From Sediminivirga luteola (GTDB lineage: Bacteria; Actinomycetota; Actinomycetes; Actinomycetales; Brevibacteriaceae), in NCBI RefSeq assembly GCF_014639315.1, contig NZ_BMFY01000001.1, forward strand, positions 1 to 64,000: 64,000 nt of DNA, given 5' to 3'. The translations under genes and the position numbers were made by a program. A model generated the notes under the pieces. It was not told the origin of the DNA. It did no database searches and saw only the letters and a list, made by a program, of their open reading frames with translations. Below are positions 30,888 to 39,419 of the stretch, piece after piece (position 1 is the stretch's first letter; each line of letters opens with the position of its first letter).

Positions 30888-31832
30888 ATGAGTGCAGCCC
30901 GGTATGAATCCGCAGCCCAGACCATGGACGAGCTCAACCGGCAGCGCGCCGCCCTCAGAAGGGGAGCGGAACTCGCCGCTGCGACCGCGGTGGCCGGCGT
31001 GCAGTCGCTCATGCGCCCGGACGACGTCAGGCCGGGGCCGGGTCGCCTCGCCTACCGGCTGGGCTACGCCGGACTGACGGCCGCCGGTTCCTGGCTGACC
31101 AGGAACCTCGGCAAGGAGGACGACGCCGCCCCCAACGTACGCCTGGACGCCGGCCTGGCAGCCGGGGCCGGCATCCTCGGCTATGCCCTCTTCAGCCCGC
31201 GGGTCAAGGCCAACTGGTGGACCGACCGCTGGCTGGAGCGCGCCGGTGTCCGCAGCCCGCGCCTGGTGGGTGCTCTCGGTACGACCGCGCTCATGGCCGC
31301 CGCCTACATCGCCGCGGAACGTGCCGCCCGCCGCGGGGATCTGGAATTCTCGATGGACCCGGGCCAGGGCGTGTGGCAGGCTTTCGCGCCGCTCGGCGGG
31401 AGCATCTTCCAGCCAGGCGAGGACGAGGACGATGTCGAGGAGATCGAGCTGACGGACCGGCAGCGTGCCGTCCTGGACGCTCTCGTCCCGGGCAACTCGG
31501 CCAATGCCCGTGCGCTGCGCGCGCAGCTGGGCGCCGCCCGGTTCAGCGCGCTCGGCGGCCACGAGTTCCTCCTCGCTGAAGTGGATGAGGACGCCGTCGC
31601 CGAACGGCTGGTCCCGCACGAGCACACCCACCCGGTGCGCGGCCGCTTCCGCGACGCCGGCGGCGCCGTCCTGGAGATCAGCATCGGCATCATGGACGGG
31701 CGGCTGGAGCACATCGCGATCCTTCCCGTGCTGGACGAGGACGGCGATGGCGAGGAGGCCGACGTTTCCGGCCTGAGCGCCGCCGACTGGCCTGATCCGG
31801 AAGACCTGGAGATCGTCAAGGACGAACGCTGA
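30888..31832 (+). CDS. Hypothetical membrane protein
   Basis: 314 residues; not recognised. The N-terminal half contains hydrophobic segments (for example 'VRLDAGLAAGAGILGYALF' near residues 82-102 and 'GALGTTALMAAAYIAAERAA' near 127-146). The C-terminal half is acidic and soluble, with two short beta-rich stretches ('FSALGGHEFLLAEVDEDAV', 'VLEISIGIMDGRLEHIAILPV') and a DEDGDGEE patch before the end. Monocistronic with its own leaderless -10. Conserved-looking coding statistics support a real gene. Confidence 0.7.
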   Translation: MSAARYESAAQTMDELNRQRAALRRGAELAAATAVAGVQSLMRPDDVRPGPGRLAYRLGYAGLTAAGSWLTRNLGKEDDAAPNVRLDAGLAAGAGILGYALFSPRVKANWWTDRWLERAGVRSPRLVGALGTTALMAAAYIAAERAARRGDLEFSMDPGQGVWQAFAPLGGSIFQPGEDEDDVEEIELTDRQRAVLDALVPGNSANARALRAQLGAARFSALGGHEFLLAEVDEDAVAERLVPHEHTHPVRGRFRDAGGAVLEISIGIMDGRLEHIAILPVLDEDGDGEEADVSGLSAADWPDPEDLEIVKDER

Positions 31833-31891
31833 GGTGATGGCTCCGCGCGGCTGGCGGAATATTCTCCCGCGGGTGTTCCTTCACGGTTGAT

Positions 31892-32416
31892 ATGAGCACT
31901 GAACTGACGCTGGCGGCCGGCTGTTTCTGGTGCCTGGACGCCGTGCTGCGGCGGACCCGGGGAGTGGAGGAGGTCGTGAGCGGCTACACCGGCGGCCACA
32001 CTCCCGACCCGGACTACGAGTCCGTCTGCAGCGGCACCACCGGTCACGCCGAGGCGGTGCGGGTCCGCTTCGACGAGAACGTCGTCCCCGAGCAGGTGAT
32101 CCTCGACATCTTCTTCACCTCGCACGACCCGACCTCCCTGAACCGTCAGGGCCACGATGTGGGCACCCAGTACCGATCGGCCATGTTCTACCGCGATGAG
32201 GCGGAGAAGGAACGCTTCGCCGCCGCCATCAAGGCGCAGCAGGCCAACTGGGACCGTCCCATCGTGACCACGCTGGAGCCGCTGGGAGAGTTCCACCCGG
32301 CCGAGCCGGTGCACCAGGACTTCTACGCGCGCAACCCGTTCAACGGCTACTGCCAGGTGATCATCAACCCGAAGCTGGCGAAGGCCCGCGCTGGCTTCGC
32401 CGACTGGGTCGCCTGA
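31892..32416 (+). CDS. msrA: Peptide methionine (S)-S-oxide reductase
   Basis: 174 residues; repairs oxidised methionine in proteins. The catalytic motif is GCFWC near the N-terminus, followed by 'VVSGYTGGHTPDPDYESVCSGTTGHAEAVRV' and 'HDPTSLNRQGHDVGTQYRSAMFY', all diagnostic of MsrA. The resolving cysteine is probably the one in the C-terminal 'NGYCQVIINPKLAK'. Normal family length. ATG 31892 lacks a Shine-Dalgarno. Confidence 0.96.
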   Translation: MSTELTLAAGCFWCLDAVLRRTRGVEEVVSGYTGGHTPDPDYESVCSGTTGHAEAVRVRFDENVVPEQVILDIFFTSHDPTSLNRQGHDVGTQYRSAMFYRDEAEKERFAAAIKAQQANWDRPIVTTLEPLGEFHPAEPVHQDFYARNPFNGYCQVIINPKLAKARAGFADWVA

Positions 32417-32452
32417 GCAGACGACGACGCCCAGACCGAGGAGGGGACGCCG

Positions 32453-33178
32453 ATGACGGAGCACACCCCGCAACCGCCGGCCGAGGCCGCCGGGGGCTCT
32501 GGGCCCTCTGCCCGGCGTGAGCCCAGGAATGAGCCGGCGGGTACGGCCGGCGCGGACGGCATGGAATCAGCCGGCCTGCACCCGGCCGGATTCGACCGCG
32601 AGGCGTTCCTGACGGCGATGGCGTCCCGTCGCTCCCTGGCCTCCTCGGGCGACGAGGCGCCGGACGACGAGGAACTCGCCCGGCTGTTGCGTGCCGTGGC
32701 GCCGGTCGCCGATCACGCCGGGCTGCGCCCCTGGCGGTTCATCGCACTGCGCGGCGATGACCGCAAGGCCCTGGGCCGTGCCTTCGACGACGCCACCGGC
32801 ACGCTCTCCGACGATCCTTCCGTCTACAGCCGGCGGCCACTGCGATCCCCGCTACTGCTGGCCCTCGTCGGCGTCCACCGGCCGCACCCCAAGGTCCCCG
32901 AATGGGAGCAGCACGCCAGTGCCGCCGGGGCGGGGCATCTGCTGTCCCTCGCCCTGTGGGCCGCCGGCTGGGCCGTGCACTGGCGTACGGGACCTCTCGT
33001 GCGCAGCGAGCCGGTGCGCCGCCTGCACGGGCTGAGTGAGGACGAGGTGCTCATGGGCTGGCTCTACATCGGCCGGCCGGATCCGCAGCGAGCCCGGCCC
33101 AAGCCGCGGGAGCTGGACGTGGACGCCGTCCTCTCCCGCCTGCCCGCGCCGCAACCGCCCCTGCGGGCACAAGACTGA
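32453..33178 (+). CDS. Nitroreductase-family flavoprotein
   Basis: 241 residues. The first 40 residues are a Pro/Ala/Gly-rich disordered leader; an in-frame ATG at 32561 (MESAGL) would remove it. The nitroreductase core has 'FLTAMASRRSLASSG' (FMN phosphate contacts), 'ADHAGLRPWRFIAL', and a C-terminal 'WAVHWRTGPLV...GWLYIGRP' segment as in YdjA-type small nitroreductases. NAD(P)H-dependent reduction of an unknown acceptor. GAGGAGGGG lies 7 nt before ATG 32453, so I keep the long form. Follows msrA closely; both could serve redox defence. Confidence 0.82.
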   Translation: MTEHTPQPPAEAAGGSGPSARREPRNEPAGTAGADGMESAGLHPAGFDREAFLTAMASRRSLASSGDEAPDDEELARLLRAVAPVADHAGLRPWRFIALRGDDRKALGRAFDDATGTLSDDPSVYSRRPLRSPLLLALVGVHRPHPKVPEWEQHASAAGAGHLLSLALWAAGWAVHWRTGPLVRSEPVRRLHGLSEDEVLMGWLYIGRPDPQRARPKPRELDVDAVLSRLPAPQPPLRAQD

Positions 33179-33200
33179 AGCAGTCGCGCACGGCCGGCAC

Positions 33201-33216
33201 CATGACGTCTGTCATG
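33201..33216 (+). promoter_or_regulatory. CATGAC-N4-GTCATG inverted repeat
   Basis: A perfect 6-bp inverted repeat with a 4-nt centre, in the gap before the RND permease gene. Symmetry and size fit a LuxR/NarL-type response regulator or another dimeric regulator. It sits about 127 nt upstream of a possible -10 (TACCGT, 33343-33348). No regulator gene is adjacent. Confidence 0.4.
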
Positions 33217-33279
33217 CCCGGCCGGTGACGGCCCCGACTACCGGGAGAACGGGTCTCTCTGGTGGAGTAGGGGGAGACA

Positions 33280-33297
33280 GCGGGGGATAACCCCCGC
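33280..33297. terminator. GC hairpin before the RND gene
   Basis: GCGGGGG (33280-33286), loop ATAA, CCCCCGC (33291-33297). A 7-bp stem about 100 nt past the nitroreductase stop, which may terminate that transcript. No T-tract. Confidence 0.45.
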
Positions 33298-33392
33298 CGC
33301 CTAGTAGGGCGGGCCACGCGGCGCATGGTCCGCGCCCTCGCGTACCGTAGTGGCCGCACCCCTCTTGTCATGTTCGCGCAATAAGGAGTCCC

Positions 33393-36300
33393 ATGACCGC
33401 GCTCACCCGGATCAGCCTGGCCAATCGCGCTCTGATCGCTCTGCTGGCGGTCGTGGTGATCATCTTCGGGCTGCTCGGGGCGCGCATGCTCAAACAGGAG
33501 CTCCTGCCGCCGATCGAGTTCCCCCAGGCGCTCGTGCTGTCCACCTACGAGGGCGCTTCGCCCGAGGCGGTGGAGTCCGAGGTCACCGAACCGCTGGAGA
33601 GCGCGCTGGCCGGGGTGGCCGAGGTCGAGCAGATGGATTCCACCTCCTCGACCGGGAACTCCCAGATCATGGTGGAGACCTCCTACGGCACGGACTCCGA
33701 CGACATCGTGCGCTCCCTCCAGCGAACTGTCGCCCAGGTGGAGGCGCAGCTGCCCGACGGCGTCGAGCCGCAGGTGATCACCGGATCCCTGGATGACTTC
33801 CCCGTCGTCATGCTCGCCGTCACCTCGGATGAGTCCCAGGACCGGGTGGCCGAGCAGCTCGAGAACGTGGTCGTGCCCAAGCTGAACGATGTGCCGGGCG
33901 TGCGGAATGCCAGCGTCTTCGGACAGCAGACCCAGGAAGTCGCCATCACCGTGCGTGCCGACGACCTGGAGGACGAAGGCGCCTCGCTGGAGGAGATCGC
34001 CCAGGTCCTCACCGCCAACGGCGTCGCCGTCTCCGCCGGCTCCCTCAGCGACGACGGCACCGAGAAACCGGTGCAGGTGGGCACCCGGCTGGAGAGCGTC
34101 GAGCAACTGCGCGAGCTCGTCATCATGGGTGCCGACGGCCCGGTCCGGCTGGACGCCGTCGCCGATGTCGACCTCGTCGACGAAACGCAGTCCAGCATCT
34201 CGCGTACGAACGGGCAGGAGTCGCTGTCCCTCTCCATCACGAAGACCCCGAGCGCCAATACCGTCGAGGTCTCCCACGGCGTCGCCGCGGCCCTGGACGA
34301 AGCCCGCTCCGAGCTGGGCGGCTCGCTGGAGTTCGTCACGGTCTTCGACCAGGCGCCGTTCATCGAGGACTCCATTGAGTCCCTCGCCGCGGAGGGCATG
34401 CTGGGCCTGGTCTTCGCCATCGTCATCATCCTGGTATTCCTGCTATCCGCGAGGGCCACCGTCATCACCGCGGTGTCCATCCCGCTCTCCCTCCTGGTGG
34501 CCCTCGCCGGGCTGTGGGCCGGCGGGTACTCGCTCAACCTGCTCACCCTGGCGGCGCTGACGATGGCCGTCGGCCGCGTGGTGGACGACTCCATCGTGGT
34601 GGTGGAGTCCATCCGGCGGCATCACAGCCTGGGCACCGAGAAATGGCAGAGCATCATGAGCGGCGTGAAGGAGGTCGCCGGCGCGATCACCTCGTCGACC
34701 TTCATCACGGTGGCGGTCTTCCTGCCGCTGGCACTCGTTCAGGGCGAGGCCGGCGAGCTCTTCCGTCCCTTCGCCATCACCTCTGCCATCGCGCTGCTGG
34801 CCTCTCTGCTGGTCGCCCTGACCATCGTCCCCGTGCTGGCGTACTGGTTCCTGCAGCGCCGGGTCAGCCGTACCAAGCTCCGTGGCGACGCCCGCAAGGA
34901 GATGCGCACCCAGCGGCGCAGCGCGCTGGCTGAGTGGCGCGCCGGCCGTAAGCAGGCGCGCGCGCAACGGCGCCGCGGCGCGCACGCCGCGCCGCTGCCT
35001 GAGCCTGATGAGGTCCTGGACCAGGACGAGGAGCTCCGCCAGCCTGTGCTCTCCCGCCGGGAGAAGCGCCGCCAGGAGGTGCTCTCCACTCAGCGGGCCA
35101 TCGCCGAGCCGCCCACCCGGCTGCAGAAGTCGTACCTTCCGGTGCTCCGGGTGGCGATCGCCCACCCGGTGCTGAGCGTGATCGCCGCGCTGCTGATCTT
35201 CGCCGGCAGCATGGCGCTCACGCCCCTGCTGAAGACCGACTACATCGGCGACAGCGGCGAGAACACCCTGATGGCGACGCAGGAGCTGCCCGCCGGTGCC
35301 ACGCTGGAGGAGACCGCGGAGGCCGCCGAGCAAGTCGAGGCTATCCTCGGTGAGGACGCCGACGTCGAGTCCTTCCAGGTCACCATCGGCGGCGACGGCT
35401 ACATGTCCTCACCGGATCCGAACGTCGCCACCTTCACCGTCACCCTGCGTCCTGACAGCGACGTCGCCGCCGCGAACGAGCGTCTGGGCGCGCGGTTCCA
35501 GGAGCTCGACGAGGACGCCGGCGAGGTCGAACTGATGTCCGGCGGCGGCTTCGGCGGCACGAGCGCCATGAGCGTGCGCGTGCAGTCCGTGGACCAGGAG
35601 GCGCTCACCGAGGCCACCGAGCAGATCAGCGAGACGCTCTCCGGTCTGGACGGACTTAGTCACGTGACGAACGATCTGCAGCCGACCCAGCCGTTCATCG
35701 AGGTCCGCGTTGATCACGAGCAGGCCCGGGAAGAGGGATTCACCGAGGCCGAGGTGGGGCAGATCGTGATGCGCGCGATGCGCGGCCAGCAGCTGGGCAG
35801 CATCGTCATCGACGACATCACCCGCACGGTGCAGCTGTACTCCGACACGCCCGTGGAGACCATCCAGGAGCTGCGCGAACTCGAGCTTCCCGTCTCCCAG
35901 CGGCAGCTCCAGCTCGCCCAGGAGGAAGCCGCCGAGGAAGCCGCCGAAGAGGCCGCGCAGCAGCAACAGCAGCAGGCGGTCCCCGGCGCGCCGCAGGATC
36001 CCGGCGCCGGGCAGCCCCAGCAGCCGGCCGCGCCCGCCCAGCCGGCGCCGGCCGAGCCGGAGGACGTGGAGGTGGAGCCCATCCAGCTCGATGAGATCGC
36101 CACGGTCGAGGAGGTCACCACGGCGCCGTCGATCACCCGCATCGACGGGCAGCGCGCCGCGACCGTGACCGCGGAACTCAGCGGTGATGACGTCGGCGCG
36201 GCGACCCGCGCCGTGACGGCGGAGCTGGACGCGCTGGATCTGCCCGAGGGCGCCACGGCGGATCTGGGCGGCGTCTCGCAGGAACAGCAGGAGGCCTTCG

Positions 36301-37196
36301 AGCAGCTCGGCCTGGCGGTCGGCGCGGCCATCCTGATCGTCTTCGTCATCATGGTCGGAACCTTCCGCTCCTTCGTGCAGCCGCTCATCCTGCTGGTGTC
36401 GATCCCGTTCATGGCGACCGGCATCGTCGGGGCGCTCCTGCTGACCGACACGGCGCTGGGCGTCCCGGCGATCATCGGCGTGCTCATGCTGGTCGGCATC
36501 GTGGTGACCAACGCGATCGTGCTGATCGACCTGATCAACCAGTACCGGCGCGACGGGGTGCCGTTGCGTGACGCTGTGCTGCACGGATCCAGGCTGCGCT
36601 ACCGGCCGATCCTGATGACCGCCGCGGCTACCATCGGCGCACTCACGCCGATGGCGCTCGGCCTGACCGGTGGCGGCATCTTCATCTCCGCGCCGCTGGC
36701 GATCGTCGTGATCGGCGGTCTGCTGTCCTCGACCGTGCTGACGTTGGTCCTGGTGCCCGTCCTGTACGTGCTGGTGGAAGGCGTCAAGGAGCGCCGGGCG
36801 GAGAAGCGAGCCGTCAAGAACCAGGTGCACGATGCCGCCCTCGCCCGTGCCGGTGCGGGTTCCGCTCCCGGCGCGGCCGATGCCACCGGCGCGGCCGATG
36901 CCACCGATGCATCGCCGGGCACCGCGGATCCCGGTCTGGCCGTGGGCGGCGGCGCGTCCGCCGGGCACGACCGGGCACCGTCTGCCAGCCCGGCCGAGCG
37001 GCAGCCGGAGGCGCCGGGGACCGGCGGTTCAGATGATGCTCCGGCTGGGGACACCTGGTCGCGGGGCGCAGGGGAACCCCAGAGCGGAACCGGGGAGCCC
37101 GGCGCCACAGGGCACGGTGACGGGCCTTCGCATCCGGACCCTGGGCCTGATGGCGGCGAGTCCGGTCCCGGCGATTCGCCGGAGCCGCGGGGGTGA
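33393..37196 (+). CDS. RND-family efflux permease with large insertions
   Basis: 1267 residues; proton-driven transporter of the HAE1/SwrC branch of RND permeases. The first transmembrane helix (residues 9-30) is followed by porter domain 1 ('QELLPPIEFPQALVLSTYEG'), a membrane block around residues 335-490 including 'MAVGRVVDDSIVVVESIRRH', a very basic cytoplasmic insert (about 492-580), porter domain 2, and a second membrane block about 970-1130 ('GIVVTNAIVLIDLINQYR'). A QQQQQQ/Pro-Ala insert breaks porter domain 2 near 845-892, and a 135-residue disordered tail ends the protein. No membrane-fusion or outer-membrane partner is adjacent. AAGGAG precedes ATG 33393. Confidence 0.9.
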   Translation: MTALTRISLANRALIALLAVVVIIFGLLGARMLKQELLPPIEFPQALVLSTYEGASPEAVESEVTEPLESALAGVAEVEQMDSTSSTGNSQIMVETSYGTDSDDIVRSLQRTVAQVEAQLPDGVEPQVITGSLDDFPVVMLAVTSDESQDRVAEQLENVVVPKLNDVPGVRNASVFGQQTQEVAITVRADDLEDEGASLEEIAQVLTANGVAVSAGSLSDDGTEKPVQVGTRLESVEQLRELVIMGADGPVRLDAVADVDLVDETQSSISRTNGQESLSLSITKTPSANTVEVSHGVAAALDEARSELGGSLEFVTVFDQAPFIEDSIESLAAEGMLGLVFAIVIILVFLLSARATVITAVSIPLSLLVALAGLWAGGYSLNLLTLAALTMAVGRVVDDSIVVVESIRRHHSLGTEKWQSIMSGVKEVAGAITSSTFITVAVFLPLALVQGEAGELFRPFAITSAIALLASLLVALTIVPVLAYWFLQRRVSRTKLRGDARKEMRTQRRSALAEWRAGRKQARAQRRRGAHAAPLPEPDEVLDQDEELRQPVLSRREKRRQEVLSTQRAIAEPPTRLQKSYLPVLRVAIAHPVLSVIAALLIFAGSMALTPLLKTDYIGDSGENTLMATQELPAGATLEETAEAAEQVEAILGEDADVESFQVTIGGDGYMSSPDPNVATFTVTLRPDSDVAAANERLGARFQELDEDAGEVELMSGGGFGGTSAMSVRVQSVDQEALTEATEQISETLSGLDGLSHVTNDLQPTQPFIEVRVDHEQAREEGFTEAEVGQIVMRAMRGQQLGSIVIDDITRTVQLYSDTPVETIQELRELELPVSQRQLQLAQEEAAEEAAEEAAQQQQQQAVPGAPQDPGAGQPQQPAAPAQPAPAEPEDVEVEPIQLDEIATVEEVTTAPSITRIDGQRAATVTAELSGDDVGAATRAVTAELDALDLPEGATADLGGVSQEQQEAFEQLGLAVGAAILIVFVIMVGTFRSFVQPLILLVSIPFMATGIVGALLLTDTALGVPAIIGVLMLVGIVVTNAIVLIDLINQYRRDGVPLRDAVLHGSRLRYRPILMTAAATIGALTPMALGLTGGGIFISAPLAIVVIGGLLSSTVLTLVLVPVLYVLVEGVKERRAEKRAVKNQVHDAALARAGAGSAPGAADATGAADATDASPGTADPGLAVGGGASAGHDRAPSASPAERQPEAPGTGGSDDAPAGDTWSRGAGEPQSGTGEPGATGHGDGPSHPDPGPDGGESGPGDSPEPRG

Positions 37197-37933
37197 ACCA
37201 GCGGCGGCTCGGCTGGGAGGTGCTGCTGGTCCTGGGCGTGTCCCTGGGCCAGTCGGCCGTCTACGCGGTCGTGCGCCTGGCGGACATGCTCTCCCGTGGC
37301 CCGCTCTCGGAGGCGCAGGCGCGGATGAACACCTCGCAGTCCGAGCGGCCGTGGTTCGACCTGACCTACCAGCTGCTGGGCATCGGCTTCGCGCTCGTGC
37401 CGGTGCTGCTGGCGCTGTACCTGCTCGCTCGCGAGGGCAATCCGTTCGACCGGATGGGATTCGACTTCCACAGGCCCCGGCGCGATGCGCTCCACGGCGT
37501 GCTGCTGCTCCTGGCGATTGGCATCCCCACGCTCGGGGTGTACGCCGCCGGGCGGGCGCTGGGCCTCACCGCGGAGATCCATCCGGCGAACCTCGGCGCC
37601 CACTGGTGGACCGTGCCCGTGCTGATCCTGGCGGCGGTCAAGAACGGCGTCCTCGAGGAGGTCCTCGTGGTCGGCTACCTGAGCGAACGGCTGCGCGAGA
37701 TGCGCTGGGGCTGGCCCGTCATCATCGGCGTCTCCGCCCTCCTGCGCGGCTCGTATCACCTCTACCAGGGAATCGGGCCGTTCTTCGGGAACGTCGCGAT
37801 GGGCGTGCTCTTCGGGCTGTACTACATGCGCACCGGGCGAGTCATGCCCCTGGTCGCGGCACACACCGCCATCGACGTCATCGGCTTCACCGCACCCGGT
37901 GTCCTGGCGGCCGTGGACCCGACCAGCTCCTGA
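37193..37933 (+). CDS. CPBP family intramembrane metalloprotease
   Basis: 246 residues; about eight membrane helices. The ABI/CAAX signatures are present: 'KNGVLEEVLVVGYLSERLR' (Glu-Glu pair), 'GSYHLYQGIGPFFGN' (second motif His) and 'LVAAHTAIDVIGF' (third motif His). The Arg of the canonical EExxxR is replaced by Val, a common actinobacterial variant. The family processes prenylated or membrane substrates, or acts in bacteriocin immunity. GTG 37193 overlaps the permease stop (GTGA), so it is coupled to the RND gene, which hints at a role in processing or quality control of the pump. Confidence 0.85.
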   Translation: MNQRRLGWEVLLVLGVSLGQSAVYAVVRLADMLSRGPLSEAQARMNTSQSERPWFDLTYQLLGIGFALVPVLLALYLLAREGNPFDRMGFDFHRPRRDALHGVLLLLAIGIPTLGVYAAGRALGLTAEIHPANLGAHWWTVPVLILAAVKNGVLEEVLVVGYLSERLREMRWGWPVIIGVSALLRGSYHLYQGIGPFFGNVAMGVLFGLYYMRTGRVMPLVAAHTAIDVIGFTAPGVLAAVDPTSS

Positions 37934-37976
37934 GCCGCGGCCACATCGGGCAGCCGGCACCGGGGAGCGGAGTTCC

Positions 37977-38435
37977 TCAGGAGGTCACGGCCTTGGCCAG
38001 CAGGTCTTCCGGCAGGTGCTCGAACAACAGGCGATCGTCGTCTGGCCGGAGGATCCACTGCAGCGTGGCGGCGGTGGCGTCGAAGGTGGCCGTGACGACC
38101 ATCGCGGCCTTGCCGATTCCGGTCCCGCGATGCAGGGTCGAGGTGCAGGCGACGACCCAGCCCAGATTCACCACCGCGGCGGCGGTCATGAGCGCCGCCG
38201 GTGGTCTCCGGCGGCTGGCACCGGTCATGCACAACCCGGCAGTGGCGCCGAGCGCCGCCACCAGGGGCCACCTGCTCCGCCGTCTGAGGCCCAGGACCGG
38301 TAGCGCTGCAGGGGCCGCGGCGAGCATACTCGCTGCGGCCGCGCACAGTATGCCGTCCGCGGTGAGAACCTGACGTGCCGCCTGAGCCCGCTGATACCGC
38401 GTGCCCTCGTGGTACCGAATGCCCGCACTGCTCAT
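37977..38435 (-). CDS. Hypothetical four-helix membrane protein
   Basis: 152 residues from ATG 38435. The start is decided by TAGCCT (complement of 38443-38448) ending 7 nt upstream, the leaderless pattern; an ATG two codons earlier is too close to this box. The N-terminus is soluble (SSAGIRYHEGTRYQRAQAARQ), followed by four hydrophobic segments with basic loops. Function unknown. Convergent with the protease gene. Confidence 0.65.
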   Translation of the reverse strand: MSSAGIRYHEGTRYQRAQAARQVLTADGILCAAAASMLAAAPAALPVLGLRRRSRWPLVAALGATAGLCMTGASRRRPPAALMTAAAVVNLGWVVACTSTLHRGTGIGKAAMVVTATFDATAATLQWILRPDDDRLLFEHLPEDLLAKAVTS

Positions 38436-38512
38436 GCGCATAAGGCTATCGGCCGGACGTCGCGTGCTGCGGAGCCGGACCGGGCTCACGCTGCGCTCGC
38501 ACCACCGCCGGC

Positions 38513-39151
38513 TCAGATCGTGACGAGGCCCTTGGGGGTCTCGAAGGTCACCGAGAGCACGCCCGGGGTGCCGTTGGGCGCCACCCAGTCGATCTTGGTG
38601 TCGGAGATCGGCTTCTCCTCGTCGGTGCCGAGCCAGTCCCGCAACCGGTCGCGGTTGCCGGCGATCTGCAGGCTCTCGATGCGCACCTGACCGTTGTTCG
38701 GCGCTGAAGGGTGCTCCTCGGAGGGGCAGAGCCAGTGCACGAAGAACGGCAGCTGCGGGTCCGCGAGCGTGCCCTTGACGCCGATCTGCTTCCAGCGCAG
38801 CTCGGGGCGGCCCTCGGGAGTGCGGTTGCCTTCCACCGCTTCACGGCCGAGTCGTTTCTCGATGGGCGCGAGGTCGTCCACCCGGACCACCCAGCCCATC
38901 CAGCCGCCGCCGGCCTCGGAGCGGGTACGGACCACCTGGCCGAAGGGCGTGCCGAGCGCCGCGGGGTGCTCGAGTGCCTCCACGACCTCGATGTAACGAC
39001 CGTCGGCAAGCGGGAAGATCAGGTTCCTGGTACCAAATCTCGGGTGGACGCCGCCGTCGTAGGGCAGGATCCCGAGTTTCTCCGCGATCCGCGCCGCGGT
39101 GGCCACATGGCCGTCCTTCTCGCTGGCATAGGACACGTGATCGAGTTCCAT
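38513..39151 (-). CDS. VOC (glyoxalase-like) domain protein
   Basis: 212 residues; matches the Glyoxalase_3-like VOC proteins: 'MELDHVSYASEKDGHVATAARIAEKLG', 'HPRFGTRNLIFPLADGRYIEVVEAL' (metal-ligand Glu at the strand end) and 'QLPFFVHWLCPSEEHPSA'. VOC proteins bind a metal and act on varied small molecules; the substrate is unknown. The start has CATCCT 6 nt upstream (complement of 39158-39163). Divergent from the secreted phosphoesterase. Confidence 0.8.
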   Translation of the reverse strand: MELDHVSYASEKDGHVATAARIAEKLGILPYDGGVHPRFGTRNLIFPLADGRYIEVVEALEHPAALGTPFGQVVRTRSEAGGGWMGWVVRVDDLAPIEKRLGREAVEGNRTPEGRPELRWKQIGVKGTLADPQLPFFVHWLCPSEEHPSAPNNGQVRIESLQIAGNRDRLRDWLGTDEEKPISDTKIDWVAPNGTPGVLSVTFETPKGLVTI

Positions 39152-39202
39152 GACCCGAGGATGGCACAGCCCGGGATATGACGCAGTTTAGGCTCCGGCA
39201 AG

Positions 39203-39263
39203 TTGACAAGTCCCCGCCGTAGTGATCCACGTCACATATCCCGGCGGTGAATCGGTCTAAGTT
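39203..39263 (+). promoter_or_regulatory. CRP/GlxR-like site and promoter of phosphoesterase
   Basis: AGTGATCCACGTCACA (39221-39236) differs from the CRP-family consensus TGTGA-N6-TCACA at one base. TAAGTT (39258-39263) is a possible -10; the start it predicts (about 39270) would place the CRP-like site at -41.5, the class II activator position. TTGACA at 39203-39208 lies just upstream and may serve another start. The remaining leader to ATG 39420 is about 150 nt. Confidence 0.45.
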
Positions 39264-39419
39264 CATCCTGCCGTCCCCTTCCGTTCAGCGCCTCCTGATT
39301 GCCTGGGGCGGTGGCTGGCGCGCAGTGCCGGTCCGCGCCAGCGCCGCCGGTCGCTCATACCTCGCCGGTGCGTGCATACCGGCGCTCGTTCGTCCCCACT
39401 GGTCTGGAACAGGAGAACA

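Noticed and set aside
33280-33297. GCGGGGG-ATAA-CCCCCGC considered as another CRISPR-like repeat
   Set aside because: Wrong polarity of the stem, no flanking repeat sequence and no second copy; read as a hairpin only.
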